Assembly: GCF_030816195.1 (NCBI RefSeq)
Contig: NZ_JAUSXS010000001.1
Location: 3,805,501-3,869,500 of the forward strand
Direction: 5' to 3'
Source: Pseudomonas sp. W4I3
Lineage (GTDB): Bacteria; Pseudomonadota; Gammaproteobacteria; Pseudomonadales; Pseudomonadaceae
DNA: 64,000 bases
The translations under genes and the position numbers were made by a program. Positions 51,891 to 61,369 of the stretch are shown piece after piece. Position 1 is the first letter of the stretch. Every line of letters starts with the position of its first letter. The notes below the pieces were generated by a model that did not search any database, was not told where the DNA came from, and saw only the letters and a list, made by a program, of their open reading frames with translations.

Positions 51891-54179
51891 TTAACCCAGT
51901 TCCGCACGCAGTTGGCGCGCCGCTGCGACCATGTTGATCAACGCCGCTTCCGTCTCTGGCCAGCCACGGGTCTTCAGGCCGCAATCAGGGTTTACCCACA
52001 GTCGCCGCGCTGGTATCTGCTTGGCTGCCTTGCGCAGCAAGTCCAGCATCTGCGACACATCCGGCACCCTTGGCGAGTGGATGTCGTAGACGCCCGGGCC
52101 GATTTCATTGGGGTAAGCGAAGGCTTCGAAGGCGTCCAACAACGCCATGTCCGAGCGTGAGGTTTCAATGGTAATGACATCGGCATCCATCGCCGCGATG
52201 GATTCGATCACATCGTTGAACTCGCTGTAGCACATATGGGTATGGATCTGAGTGTCGTCACGCACGCCGCTGGCGCACAGGCGGAACGCTTCGGTGGCCC
52301 AATCCAGGTACGACTGCCACTGCGCCTGACGCAATGGCAAGCCCTCACGGAACGCGGCTTCGTCGATCTGCACGATCTTAATGCCGGCGGCTTCCAGGTC
52401 GACAACTTCGTCACGGATCGCCAGGGCCAATTGCCGGGCCTGTATTTCCCGGCTCACGTCATCCCGCGGGAACGACCACATCAGCAGGGTCACCGGGCCC
52501 GTCAACATGCCTTTGAGCACCTTGCGAGTCAGGCCCTGGGCATAGCGTATCCATTCCACCGTCATCGCCTTCGGACGGCTAAGGTCGCCGTAGATCAGCG
52601 CCGGTTTCACACAGCGCGAACCATAGCTTTGCACCCAACCGAACCGGGTAAAGGCGTATCCATCCAATTGCTCTGCGAAGTATTCGACCATGTCGTTACG
52701 CTCGGCTTCACCGTGAACCAGCACATCCAGGCCAAGGTGTTCCTGCACCTCGACGGCGTGCTTGATCTCGCTGTGCATCGCTTCGACGTATTCGGCTTCG
52801 CTCAATTTGCCAGCCTTATATGACTGACGCGCCAGGCGGATCGACGCGGTTTGCGGAAACGAACCGATGGTGGTGGTCGGGAACAACGGCAGGTTGAGGC
52901 CGGCCCGCTGTGTCTCGATACGCTGGGCAAAGGGCGACTGGCGCTGGCTGTCGCTTGCACTGATCGCGGCAACCCGGGCTTGCACGGCAGGCTTGTGAAT
53001 ACGCGGCGAAGCGGCACGTGCAGCCTGTCCCGCACGGCTTTCAGCTAGCGCCGCGATTACGTTCGGCGACTCTGGCTGGTCGACCGCCTGGGCCAGCACC
53101 GCGACTTCCGCGCACTTTTGCAAGGCGAAGGCCAGCCAACCTTTCAATTGCGGGTCCAACTGGTCTTCACGCTCCAGGTCCACAGGGCTGTGCAACAACG
53201 AGCAGGACGGCGCCACCCACAAGCGATCGGCTAATTTCTCATGAGCATGCTGCAAAGTCGCCAGCGCTTTTTCCAGGTCGCAGCGCCACACGTTACGGCC
53301 GTTGACCAGGCCCAGGGACAACACTTTATACGCGGGCAGGCGATCGAGAATGGTCGGGTACTGCTCCGGCGCCCGCACCAGATCAATGTGCAGACCGTCG
53401 ACCGGCAGGTTGGCGGCCAGGCCCAGGTTTTCTTCGAGCCCGCCAAAATACGTGGCGACCAGTTTTTTCAGCGGGTCCCGCTGGATCAGGTTATAGGCGC
53501 GCTCAAACGCATTCTTCCAGGCCTGTGGCAGATCGAGCACCAGGATCGGCTCGTCAATCTGTACCCACTCCACACCCAACTCGGCCAGGCGTTGGAAAAT
53601 CTGACCGTACAGCGGCAACAGGCGGTCGAGCAGGTCGAGCTTGTCGAAGTCAGCGCCCTTGGCCTTTCCCAGCCACAGGTACGTCAGCGGGCCGATGATG
53701 ACCGGCTTGACGGTGTGTCCCAGGTTCCGCGCTTCCTCGACCTCTTCAAATAATTGGTCCCAGCCAAGGTGAAATTGCTGGTCGACGCTGAACTCCGGCA
53801 CCAGGTAGTGGTAGTTGGTATCGAACCACTTGGTCATTTCCTGAGCGTGCGCACCGCCACAGCACGTGTCGCTGACACCACGGGCCATGCCGAACAATGT
53901 CTGCAATGTGGCTTGGCCATCGGCTGGGCGGAAACGCTCGGGGATCACACCAAACATCAGCGAATGGGTCAGCACCTGGTCATACCAGGCGAAATCACCT
54001 GCTGGCAGCAGCTCGATGCCGGCTTGCTTCTGCAGGGCCCAATGCGTGCGGCGCAAGTCACGGCCCACAGCACGCAGGCCGGCCTCATCGAGCTCGCCCT
54101 TCCAGAACGCTTCCTGCGCTTTTTTCAGTTCACGATCGCGTCCAATGCGCGGAAACCCGAGGGAATGAGCGACTGCCAT
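51891..54179 (-). CDS. metE: Cobalamin-independent methionine synthase
   Basis: 762 residues from the ATG at 54179, the normal length. Two (beta/alpha)8 barrels. The N-terminal part carries [19 protein letters not shown] and [12 protein letters not shown]; the catalytic C-terminal part carries [12 protein letters not shown] and [13 protein letters not shown]. The zinc ligands are visible: His and Cys in [10 protein letters not shown], Glu in [11 protein letters not shown] and Cys in [11 protein letters not shown]. It transfers the methyl group of methyltetrahydropteroyl-triglutamate to homocysteine. No metR gene is next to it. The leader is short and has no obvious cobalamin riboswitch. Confidence 0.95.
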   Translation of the reverse strand: MAVAHSLGFPRIGRDRELKKAQEAFWKGELDEAGLRAVGRDLRRTHWALQKQAGIELLPAGDFAWYDQVLTHSLMFGVIPERFRPADGQATLQTLFGMARGVSDTCCGGAHAQEMTKWFDTNYHYLVPEFSVDQQFHLGWDQLFEEVEEARNLGHTVKPVIIGPLTYLWLGKAKGADFDKLDLLDRLLPLYGQIFQRLAELGVEWVQIDEPILVLDLPQAWKNAFERAYNLIQRDPLKKLVATYFGGLEENLGLAANLPVDGLHIDLVRAPEQYPTILDRLPAYKVLSLGLVNGRNVWRCDLEKALATLQHAHEKLADRLWVAPSCSLLHSPVDLEREDQLDPQLKGWLAFALQKCAEVAVLAQAVDQPESPNVIAALAESRAGQAARAASPRIHKPAVQARVAAISASDSQRQSPFAQRIETQRAGLNLPLFPTTTIGSFPQTASIRLARQSYKAGKLSEAEYVEAMHSEIKHAVEVQEHLGLDVLVHGEAERNDMVEYFAEQLDGYAFTRFGWVQSYGSRCVKPALIYGDLSRPKAMTVEWIRYAQGLTRKVLKGMLTGPVTLLMWSFPRDDVSREIQARQLALAIRDEVVDLEAAGIKIVQIDEAAFREGLPLRQAQWQSYLDWATEAFRLCASGVRDDTQIHTHMCYSEFNDVIESIAAMDADVITIETSRSDMALLDAFEAFAYPNEIGPGVYDIHSPRVPDVSQMLDLLRKAAKQIPARRLWVNPDCGLKTRGWPETEAALINMVAAARQLRAELG

Positions 54180-54336
54180 GACATACAGCTCCGATGTAGT
54201 AGGTATGGCAGCTATTGTCGGCAGTGGGCGATAGTGAGACAAACTCATATTATTGTAGATGATCACAAGTACTGTTCATGTTGATCCGGGATAGGCGAGG
54301 CACGTGCTTTGGTACATCGGTGACTGATACTCCGTC

Positions 54337-54360
54337 ATCCGGAGCAAGCCCCCTCCCACA
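54337..54360. repeat. Single REP arm
   Basis: ATCCGGAGCAAGCCCCCTCC plus CACA, between metE and the decarboxylase gene. No partner arm nearby. Confidence 0.8.
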
Positions 54361-54510
54361 TAGGGCCGGTGTTCGCCAATAGATAGTCATACTCCCGGAC
54401 TATGCTCGAAAAACTGGGCAGCAATTTCCGCCAGCTAACCTTTCGATCTGATCCAAGTGCGGGCACAATGCGTGTCCTTTTTTGGCAGGCACCGCCGCAG
54501 GCTCTCAAAA

Positions 54511-55608
54511 ATGATCAAAACGCCGTACTACCTCATCGACAAACAGAAGCTTCTGGTCAATATGCAGAAGATTGCCTACGTGCGCGAGCAGTCCGGCGCC
54601 AAGGCTCTGCTGGCGCTCAAGTGCTTTGCCACCTGGTCGGTGTTCGACCTGATGCAGCAATACATGGACGGCACCACGTCGTCGTCGCTGTATGAGTTGA
54701 AGCTCGGTCGCCAGAAGTTCGAAGGCGAGGCACACGCCTACAGCGTGGCCTGGGCCGATGATGAAATCGAAGAGATGCTGGATAACTGCGACAAGATCAT
54801 CTTCAACTCCATCAGCCAGCTGCAGCGCTTTGCCGAACGCAGCGAAGGCAAGACCCGCGGCTTGCGCGTCAACCCGCAGGTGAGCAGCTCCGATTACCTG
54901 CTGGCCGACCCGGCGCGCCCGTTCAGCCGCCTGGGCGAGTGGGACCCGGTGAAGATTGACGGCGTGATCGATCAGATCTCAGGCTTCATGTTCCACAACA
55001 ACTGCGAGAACGGCGACTTCAGTCTGTTCGACAAGATGCTCGGCACCATCGAAGAACGCTTCGGCGCGCTGCTGCACAAGGTCAAGTGGGTCAGCCTCGG
55101 CGGCGGCATTCACTTCACCGGTGAAGGCTATGCGCTGGACGCGTTCTGCGCGCGGTTGAAGGCATTTTCCGAGAAGTACGGCGTGCAGGTGTACCTGGAA
55201 CCCGGCGAAGCGGCCATCACCAACAGTGCCTCCCTGGAAGTCACGGTGCTCGACACGCTCTACAACGGCAAAAATCTCGCCGTGGTCGACAGCTCCATCG
55301 AAGCCCACCTGCTGGACCTGCTGATCTACCGCCTCAACGCTAAGCTGGCGCCGAGCGAGGGTGAGCACACCTATATGGTGTGCGGCAAATCCTGCCTGGC
55401 CGGCGACATTTTCGGCGAGTATCAATTTGATCGTCCGCTGGCCATCGGCGATCGGCTGTCGTTCATCGACACCGCTGGCTACACCATGGTCAAGAAAAAC
55501 TGGTTCAACGGCCTGAAAATGCCGTCCATCGTAGTGAAACAACTCGACGGTACAGTCGAGGTGGTTCGTGAATTTGGTTACGACGACTACCTGTCCAGCC
55601 TTTCGTAA
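54511..55608 (+). CDS. nspC: Carboxy(nor)spermidine decarboxylase
   Basis: 365 residues from the ATG at 54511 (MIKTPYYLID). Alanine-racemase-fold decarboxylase: PLP Lys37 in LLALKCFATWSVFDLM, HNNCENGDF in the barrel, the glycine-rich SLGGGIHFTGEGY, EPGEA for the PLP phosphate, and the C-terminal CGKSCLAGDIFGEY with the catalytic Cys. It decarboxylates carboxyspermidine (or carboxynorspermidine) to spermidine. The following gene encodes the dehydrogenase that makes its substrate, so the two form the alternative spermidine route that does not use SAM. The order, decarboxylase first, is noted. Confidence 0.92.
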   Translation: MIKTPYYLIDKQKLLVNMQKIAYVREQSGAKALLALKCFATWSVFDLMQQYMDGTTSSSLYELKLGRQKFEGEAHAYSVAWADDEIEEMLDNCDKIIFNSISQLQRFAERSEGKTRGLRVNPQVSSSDYLLADPARPFSRLGEWDPVKIDGVIDQISGFMFHNNCENGDFSLFDKMLGTIEERFGALLHKVKWVSLGGGIHFTGEGYALDAFCARLKAFSEKYGVQVYLEPGEAAITNSASLEVTVLDTLYNGKNLAVVDSSIEAHLLDLLIYRLNAKLAPSEGEHTYMVCGKSCLAGDIFGEYQFDRPLAIGDRLSFIDTAGYTMVKKNWFNGLKMPSIVVKQLDGTVEVVREFGYDDYLSSLS

Positions 55609-55636
55609 GCTGGCGGATAAAGGAGAGATAAAGCAA

Positions 55637-56881
55637 TTGAAAAAGAACGTTCTTATCATTGGTGCAGGAGGTGTCGCCAAGGTGGTGGCCCACAAGTGCG
55701 CGCAGCACAACGACGAACTCGGTCGTATTGCTATCGCGTCGCGCAACATCTCCAAATGCCAGGCCATCATCGACAGCGTCAAGGCCAAGGGTAGCCTCAA
55801 GGTACCCGCCCAGATCCAAGCCTTCGCGCTGAACGCCCTGGACGTGGAAGCGACCAAGGCCCTGATCCGCGAGACCGACTCGCAGATCGTCATCAACGTA
55901 GGTTCCGCGTTTCTCAACATGTCAGTGCTGCGTGCCTGCATCGATACGGGCGTGGCTTACCTGGACACCGCCATCCACGAAGAGCCGGGCAAGGTCTGCG
56001 AGACCCCGCCGTGGTACGGCAACTATGAATGGAACCACCTGCAAGAGTGCAAAGAGAAGAACATCACCGCCATCCTTGGCGTGGGCTTCGACCCGGGTGT
56101 CGTCAACGCGTACGCCGCGCTGGCGCAGCAACAGCATTTCGACCGCATTGATTCGATCGACATTCTCGACGTCAATGCCGGCTCCCATGGCAAATACTTC
56201 GCCACCAATTTCGACCCGGAAATCAACTTCCGCGAGTTCACCGGACAGGTGTGGAGCTGGCAGAACAGCCAGTGGACCAGCAACACCATGTTCGAAGTCA
56301 AACGCACCGACGACCTGCCGGTAGTCGGTTCGCAGAACCTTTACCTCACTGGCCACGATGAAGTGCACTCGCTGTCGAAAAACCTCGACGTGCCGAACGT
56401 GCGTTTCTGGATGAGCTTCGGCGAGCACTACATCAACGTGTTCACCGTGCTGAAAAACCTCGGCCTGCTTTCCGAGAAGCCGGTCAAGACCGCCGAAGGC
56501 CTGGAAGTGGTGCCGTTGAAAGTGGTCAAGGCCGTATTGCCCGACCCGTCTTCGCTCGCTCCGGGCTACACCGGCAAGACCTGCATTGGCGACCTGGTCA
56601 AAGGCACCAAGGACGGCCAGCCGCGTGAGATGTTTATCTACAACGTGGCCGATCACGAAGAAGCCTTCGCTGAAACCGACAGCCAAGGCATCTCCTACAC
56701 CGCCGGTGTTCCGCCAGTGGCCGCCGCGCTGCTGGTAGCGCGTGGCGAGTGGGACGTGAAGCACATGGCCAACGTTGAGGAACTGCCGGCTGAGCCGTTC
56801 CTCAAAGCGCTGGATGTGATGGGCTTGCCGACTCGGATCAAAGACGAGCACGGTGATCGTGCGTGGGATGCGAAGGCCTGA
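55637..56881 (+). CDS. Carboxy(nor)spermidine synthase (saccharopine dehydrogenase family)
   Basis: 414 residues starting with TTG at 55637, chosen because a good AAAGGAGAG ribosome site lies ten bases before it and the protein then opens with the dinucleotide fold KKNVLIIGAGGVAKVVAHKC. A longer frame from 55568 would overlap nspC. Motifs AYLDTAIHE and FDPGVVNAYAALA belong to the carboxynorspermidine dehydrogenase branch of saccharopine dehydrogenases. It condenses aspartate semialdehyde with putrescine or diaminopropane and reduces the product with NADPH. Followed by an intrinsic terminator. Confidence 0.9.
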   Translation: MKKNVLIIGAGGVAKVVAHKCAQHNDELGRIAIASRNISKCQAIIDSVKAKGSLKVPAQIQAFALNALDVEATKALIRETDSQIVINVGSAFLNMSVLRACIDTGVAYLDTAIHEEPGKVCETPPWYGNYEWNHLQECKEKNITAILGVGFDPGVVNAYAALAQQQHFDRIDSIDILDVNAGSHGKYFATNFDPEINFREFTGQVWSWQNSQWTSNTMFEVKRTDDLPVVGSQNLYLTGHDEVHSLSKNLDVPNVRFWMSFGEHYINVFTVLKNLGLLSEKPVKTAEGLEVVPLKVVKAVLPDPSSLAPGYTGKTCIGDLVKGTKDGQPREMFIYNVADHEEAFAETDSQGISYTAGVPPVAAALLVARGEWDVKHMANVEELPAEPFLKALDVMGLPTRIKDEHGDRAWDAKA

Positions 56882-56903
56882 TAGGCAATCGCTGACCGAA
56901 CAA

Positions 56904-56931
56904 AAAAATGCGCCCTCAGGGGCGCATTTTT
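56904..56931 (+). terminator. Intrinsic terminator of the spermidine pair
   Basis: Stem AAAAATGCGCCC (56904-56915) / GGGCGCATTTTT (56920-56931) with a TCAG loop, 22 bases past the stop. Confidence 0.92.
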
Positions 56932-56971
56932 GTTGGGGCTCACATAAATCCCAAAACCAGTAAAGATCCAA

Positions 56972-57059
56972 TGTGGGAGGGGGCTTGCCCCCGATGGCGG
57001 TGTATCAGCTGCAACTGAGCTGGCTGACACACTGCATCGGGAGCAAGCCCCCTCCCACA
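56972..57059. repeat. REPIN
   Basis: Arms at 56972-56995 and 57036-57059, GGGGGCTTGCCCCC type, after the terminator of the spermidine genes. Confidence 0.9.
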
Positions 57060-57250
57060 GGGATAGCACTTCGCCCTGGACTCTCAGAGTTTTCCCACGA
57101 CCGTTTCAGGTTGTCGGTCGGAAGAGCGCTAACTAACCTCACTGCCGTCGCTACCCACTCAGCGACCGGACTTGACCGTCCGATTAATTCAAGGACAGCT
57201 ACGGCCAAAACCTATTCGGCGTTTTCTTTGCGCCTGAGGTATCGTGTCGC

Positions 57251-57327
57251 GGCGGCTGTACGCGGGATACCTTCGGGTATGCCGGATTTCCTTTGATTGC
57301 CGGTCGGTCAACCCGCGTACAGCTGCC
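57251..57327 (+). ncRNA. Candidate structured leader of the DUF3077-type gene
   Basis: A 16-base stem closes a 77-base domain: GGCGGCTGTACGCGGG (57251-57266) pairs with CCCGCGTACAGCTGCC (57312-57327) with one G-U. Inside is the hairpin ATACC-TTCG-GGTAT (57267-57280), a UUCG tetraloop, and a possible CCGG/CCGG stem (57282-57285 with 57300-57303). It ends 57 bases before the downstream ATG. The compact nested folding suggests a cis-acting RNA or a small RNA, but no known class was recognised. Confidence 0.5.
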
Positions 57328-57384
57328 ACCCTCTTTGCTTGACCGCGAATGTTGGCGGCTCCACTTAATCAGAGGAACTTCACC

Positions 57385-57624
57385 ATGATCAAAGACAGCC
57401 CCAAACCCCCAGAACACCTCTTCACCGTACGCCCCAACCTGTGTACGGAAACCCTGCTGGTCAACGCATCCCAGGATCTAGCCTCCATCAACGATATCGC
57501 CACTCACCTGGCATTCGACGTCGATGGCGCTCAACGTAATATCGCACTGGGCATCTGCCGCATGCTCGAAGGCGTAAAGCTGCTGGTGGACAAAGCACTG
57601 GATGAGGCTCATCCGGCTGCCTGA
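57385..57624 (+). CDS. DUF3077/DUF6124 family small protein
   Basis: 79 residues from the ATG at 57385 (MIKDSPKPPEHLFTVRPNLCTETLLVNASQDLASINDIATHLAFDVDGAQRNIALGICRMLEGVKLLVDKALDE), with an AGAGGAAC ribosome site. The xPPxxxxLFxVxPxxxxETxLxxAxxxLAS pattern and length are those of the small Pseudomonas DUF3077/DUF6124 proteins, which usually occur in several copies per genome and have no known function. The folded leader ahead of it may control it. Confidence 0.8.
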   Translation: MIKDSPKPPEHLFTVRPNLCTETLLVNASQDLASINDIATHLAFDVDGAQRNIALGICRMLEGVKLLVDKALDEAHPAA

Positions 57625-57696
57625 ACGTAGACGGCACCAGGCGCCTGAGCTATCTTCGGGCGCTCCTTTCGAACGCCCCAAACAGGAAGTTACCAC

Positions 57697-58200
57697 TTGA
57701 GCACGTCGCCCCTAGTGCGAGGCCGTACGTTCGCCCTCCTCGCTGGCATCGCATTCATCGCCCTGGACCAGCTTGTAAAACTATTGGCCCTAGTTTCACT
57801 GCATGCCAAAAGCTTCAAAATCGGCTCAAACCCAATCAATCTTGCTTTGGAGTTAAGCCTGAACCCCGGCGCATTCCTGAGCCTGGGCGCCGCTTTGCCG
57901 CCACAGGTCAAACAACTGATTTTTATCATCGGCGTAGCCGTCGTAGTGGCCTGGGCGATGGGGTGGTCCCTCTCCAACTGGAACCAGCCACTGCGTAAAG
58001 TCTTGCCGCTGTGCGCCATCGCCTTGGGTGGCATCGCAAACCTGATCGACCGGGTGTTTCGCGACGGCCATGTGGTTGATTACATGATCCTGAACGTCGG
58101 GCCAGCACATACCGGGGTATTCAATATTGCAGATATCGCGATTACCGTCGGCGCGTTGTACCTGCTAATCGACCTGTTCGTGAAGCCGCTTAAAGCCTAG
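57697..58200 (+). CDS. Second signal-peptidase-II-like protein (LspA paralogue)
   Basis: 167 residues starting with TTG at 57697, after an AGGAAG site. LspA features: ALDQLVKLLAL in helix 1, NPGAFLSLG, and the two catalytic Asp motifs in GGIANLIDRVFRDGHVVDYMILN and FNIADIAITVGA. Four membrane helices. All residues needed for cleaving lipoprotein signal peptides are present. The gene is not in the ileS-lspA-ispH setting of the housekeeping copy and diverges in the NPGAFLSLG loop, so it is likely an extra paralogue. Whether it has a dedicated client is unknown. Confidence 0.85.
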   Translation: MSTSPLVRGRTFALLAGIAFIALDQLVKLLALVSLHAKSFKIGSNPINLALELSLNPGAFLSLGAALPPQVKQLIFIIGVAVVVAWAMGWSLSNWNQPLRKVLPLCAIALGGIANLIDRVFRDGHVVDYMILNVGPAHTGVFNIADIAITVGALYLLIDLFVKPLKA

Positions 58201-58205
58201 GCGCC

Positions 58206-58526
58206 TCAGTATTGCTCCCCTTCATCGCCTCGAATTTCGGCGGCGAGGGCCTGGGCGATCGCCTTGGCTTTGACGATGCTCTCATCGCTGTATACAAACG
58301 AAATCTGGCCACGGCGATAATCGAAATAATAATCCTGCTGCGTGGTGGTAGAGGTCCAGTAAGCAGTTTGGTTACCGCTGAGCGAGATCGTCGCTCCTGT
58401 GGCGGGGTTAACGGCAGTCACTTCGTCCTGCAACACCAGGGTTGGATCATTGGCACACAAGGCACGCCATTCTTCAGGCGTGATTACATTGCTTTCGACA
58501 CGGGCTATATGGAGTTCATAGGCCAT
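58206..58526 (-). CDS. Small conserved protein, function unknown
   Basis: 106 residues from the ATG at 58526 (MAYELHIAR); an ATG 12 bases earlier is possible. Beta-rich middle with Trp/Tyr (QTAYWTSTTTQQDYYFDYRRGQISFVYSDESIVKAKAIAQAL). This layout, opening M-x-Y-x-L-x-I with an EEWRAL segment, is frequent among small Pseudomonas proteins near polymorphic toxins and could be an immunity-like protein, but no partner is adjacent. Convergent with the lspA-like gene, 5 bases apart. Confidence 0.65.
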   Translation of the reverse strand: MAYELHIARVESNVITPEEWRALCANDPTLVLQDEVTAVNPATGATISLSGNQTAYWTSTTTQQDYYFDYRRGQISFVYSDESIVKAKAIAQALAAEIRGDEGEQY

Positions 58527-58612
58527 ATAAATATCCATCAGATAAAGGGGAAAGGTCCTTGAAATGCCAAGGTAGCCTGATACTCACTTCAGCGGCTTTT
58601 GCCCTCCGACGT

Positions 58613-59356
58613 CTACGTCAACTTATCGATGACATACTGCTGAAACCATGCAGGCTGGGTGTCCGCAACAATATCGATATCCTCGCCTTCTGTAATCTCG
58701 GCAATTTGCGCAAACCTGGGCTCGCCGTCTTGCGAATTGTCAAAGATATAGGCTCGATTGGATAAGAGAATCGCCTCTGACAGGTTTTCCAAAGAGCGCT
58801 TATAACGAGATCGAATCTTGTCCGGTGGTACATCATGGCCACCTATAGAGGCCCGGTAGGCAACCCGAGCAACGTTAATATCAGCATCCGCAGTAGCAAC
58901 GTAATAAACGTATACCCGATAACCAGCAGCTTTCGCCTGCCTTAGCAGCTCAATTTTGCTGCCGTCCGACATGACTGTCTCGAATGTAAAACTTACGCGT
59001 TCCCCAATCAGAGACACCCGAATATAGTCAGAAAGAGCGGAAGCGATATAGGAGTCGATGTTGCGCGAAGCAAAAATGATCCGTTCACCCTTGGCGGCCA
59101 GGTCATCCAGTTTGACAAGGGAATCAGGAAACTTTGAAAGCAGTGAATGGCTGCGCAAGAACGTGATCGCACACTTGGCGTAGCGGTACAGCCCGAAGGC
59201 AGCAAAATCGAAAACACCCGTTTCACGAATGCCCAGCTCAATTGCATCAGGATTGATGTAATTGACCAGCAAGTGGGCCGGAACCTTCGAATTGAATGTG
59301 CTCTTTCCACTCCCGTTCGGTCCGGCGAACATACGGACGCGGGGGGTGGTACTCAA
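58613..59356 (-). CDS. Zeta-toxin family kinase
   Basis: 247 residues. P-loop GPNGSGKST (12-20) after VRMFA, and the zeta-type second half: FTFETVMSDGSKIELLRQAKAAGYRVYVYYVATADADINVARVAYRASIGGHDVPPDKIRSRYKRSLENL. Zeta/PezT kinases phosphorylate UDP-sugars of the cell wall and are neutralised by a partner. Here the start overlaps a 96-residue gene by four bases, giving a two-gene toxin/antitoxin-like module. Toxic activity is inferred from the family. Confidence 0.82.
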   Translation of the reverse strand: MSTTPRVRMFAGPNGSGKSTFNSKVPAHLLVNYINPDAIELGIRETGVFDFAAFGLYRYAKCAITFLRSHSLLSKFPDSLVKLDDLAAKGERIIFASRNIDSYIASALSDYIRVSLIGERVSFTFETVMSDGSKIELLRQAKAAGYRVYVYYVATADADINVARVAYRASIGGHDVPPDKIRSRYKRSLENLSEAILLSNRAYIFDNSQDGEPRFAQIAEITEGEDIDIVADTQPAWFQQYVIDKLT

Positions 59357-59643
59357 GCCTGTATCTGCGCCTGGGCAGACCGACGGTCCAATAAAGACTT
59401 TTTGGTTTTCAAGCGCGTGCCGGCTTTGAGAGTGCCGTAGGTTTCCACAGGGCGGATAACCAACATTTCCGTAGTAGAAACTTTAACCAGTTGGCCGTCG
59501 CGAACCATAAGTACGGACTCTCCCTTGGAAAGGGCAACCTCGTAGGCATCCCTGAATGCTTTGGCCGCAATGGAGGGAATGCTCGATTCCTGGGCAAGAA
59601 TCTGTGCCTCGGTAATTTGGGATTTAACTTTTTTACGTGACAT
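59353..59643 (-). CDS. Putative antitoxin partner of the zeta-type kinase
   Basis: 96 residues from the ATG at 59643 (MSRKKVKSQITEAQILAQESSIPSIAAKAFRDAYEVALSKGESVLMVRDGQLVKVSTTEMLVIRPVETYG). It is basic and small, with a four-base overlap with the downstream kinase start, a layout usual for antitoxin-toxin pairs. It does not resemble the classic epsilon antitoxin, so its role as inhibitor is inferred from position. Confidence 0.65.
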   Translation of the reverse strand: MSRKKVKSQITEAQILAQESSIPSIAAKAFRDAYEVALSKGESVLMVRDGQLVKVSTTEMLVIRPVETYGTLKAGTRLKTKKSLLDRRSAQAQIQA

Positions 59644-59785
59644 GTTGGTCTCCGGCTCAGGACAAGGGTTGATCAATGGCGATGAGCATAGATCACCTTA
59701 GGCGTCGAACGCTGGCTCGACTTTACCTCAATGTGTGTCCCATGTCCTGCAGTGGGCTGTTCAACACCTCTAAGCGGTTTCTCGC

Positions 59786-60694
59786 TCAAAACACCGACCA
59801 CCCTATCCGCTCACTCAACAGTTCCAACGCCTTCATCCCCGCCAGCGAATTCCCCGCCGCATTCAATTCCGGCGACCACACGCACACCGTAAACTGCCCC
59901 GGCACCACCGCGACGATCCCGCCGCCTACCCCGCTCTTGCCCGGTAATCCCACCCGGTAGGCAAAATTGCCCGCCTCGTCATACAGCCCGCTGGTGGCCA
60001 TGATCGAGTTCACCTGTTTGGTCTGGCGCGCGGTCAGAATCTGCTCGCCACTGTGGGCGCTCACGCCCTCGTTGGCCAGGAAGCTGAACGCCCTGGCCAG
60101 GTCCAGGCAGCTCATCTGCAAGGCGCAGTAATTGAAGTAACTGTGCAGCACCGCGTCCACATCGTTGTGAAAATTGCCGAAGGCTTTCATCAGGTAGGCC
60201 ATGGCCGCGTTGCGCGCGCCGTGCTGCGCTTCCGACTCGGCGACCACGCTGTTGACCAAAATCTGCGGGTTGCCCGACAGGCGTCGTACGAAGTCGCGCA
60301 TCGACAGGATCGGCACGGCGAAACGTGACTGGTTGATGTCGCAGATCACCAGCGCGCCGGCGTTGATAAACGGGTTGCGCGGGCGGCCGCGTTCGAATTC
60401 CAGTTGCACCATGGAGTTGAACGGCTGCCCCGACGGTTCGTGGCCCAGGCGTTCCCAGATGGTTTCGCCGCCGTGGTCGATGGCCTGCACCAGGCTGAAC
60501 ACCTTGGAAATGCTCTGCACCGAGAACAGCGTGTCGGCATCACCGGCGCAGTAGGCTGCGCCGTCGTTGCCGTATACCGCGATGCCCAGCTGGTTGGCGG
60601 GCACGTCGGCCAGGGCGGGGATGTAGTCGGCGACTTTGCCGAGGCCGATCAGGGGGCGCACTTCGTCGAGGATCGACTCCAGCAGCGCCTGCAT
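59786..60694 (-). CDS. glsA: Glutaminase A
   Basis: 302 residues from the ATG at 60694, the usual length; longer starts exist upstream. The beta-lactamase-like Ser61-x-x-Lys64 pair lies in [55 protein letters not shown] and [18 protein letters not shown] segments are all intact. It hydrolyses glutamine to glutamate and ammonia. Probably expressed with the membrane protein gene just upstream, 55 bases away on the same strand. Confidence 0.95.
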   Translation of the reverse strand: MQALLESILDEVRPLIGLGKVADYIPALADVPANQLGIAVYGNDGAAYCAGDADTLFSVQSISKVFSLVQAIDHGGETIWERLGHEPSGQPFNSMVQLEFERGRPRNPFINAGALVICDINQSRFAVPILSMRDFVRRLSGNPQILVNSVVAESEAQHGARNAAMAYLMKAFGNFHNDVDAVLHSYFNYCALQMSCLDLARAFSFLANEGVSAHSGEQILTARQTKQVNSIMATSGLYDEAGNFAYRVGLPGKSGVGGGIVAVVPGQFTVCVWSPELNAAGNSLAGMKALELLSERIGWSVF

Positions 60695-60749
60695 ATCTTG
60701 TCCTGTCATCTTGATTTGAATCAGTGGTGAACGAGGCGCGGAGGATACT

Positions 60750-61094
60750 TCAATGGGCGCGGAAGCCCCACACAATCTCGACCACGCGTTCAGCGACCAC
60801 CAGGTAGATCAGGATCAGCAGCAGTTGCAGCGCCAGGTGATAGCGCAGCTTGGCCAGCCGGCGAATGCCGTCACTGACGTTCAGCAGCATCAACAGCGTC
60901 GACAGGATAATCAGCCCCCAACCGGCGACATAGGAGGCGAAGACCCCGATGAATAACTCATGGTGCCCGACCAGCGTATTGGTCCCCGCCGCAAACAGCA
61001 GCGCACACACCAGCAGGTTTTTCACGTTGTCGAAAACCTGTGTGCTCAGGTCGTTTTCCAGCAACGCCAGGTACCGCGTCCATAACGTGCGCAT
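60750..61094 (-). CDS. Small inner-membrane protein, function unknown
   Basis: 114 residues from the ATG at 61094 ([37 protein letters not shown]); another ATG lies 30 bases earlier. Three hydrophobic segments at about 25-45, 52-75 and 88-108 suggest a three-helix inner-membrane protein. It lies directly upstream of glsA on the same strand. No family recognised. Confidence 0.7.
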   Translation of the reverse strand: MRTLWTRYLALLENDLSTQVFDNVKNLLVCALLFAAGTNTLVGHHELFIGVFASYVAGWGLIILSTLLMLLNVSDGIRRLAKLRYHLALQLLLILIYLVVAERVVEIVWGFRAH

Positions 61095-61369
61095 GCGTGA
61101 GTACCGAGTGGGAAGGCTCGTCAATCAAGGTAGTTCAAATGGGCAGGCTGTCGAGCGCTGACCAGGCCAGCACGTCACGCAACAGACGTGCAGAAGCAAT
61201 AGCAAAATGCAATCCATTGATAATATGAAAACCTATAATTCCATAATTTAATAATTAGGTTAGAACCAATCGGCCTTTTACAGACACGCCCGTGCGCTCT
61301 ATTTTCACGCTACGGACCGACCCCCTGCCCGGTGGAGGCTTGTTTATCAACTTCAACAAGGACCTGACC

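Noticed and set aside
54180..54510. Possible cobalamin riboswitch or MetR box before metE
   Set aside because: No recognisable B12-box, and no convincing TGAA-N6-TTCA palindrome was found; only a lone REP arm is clear.
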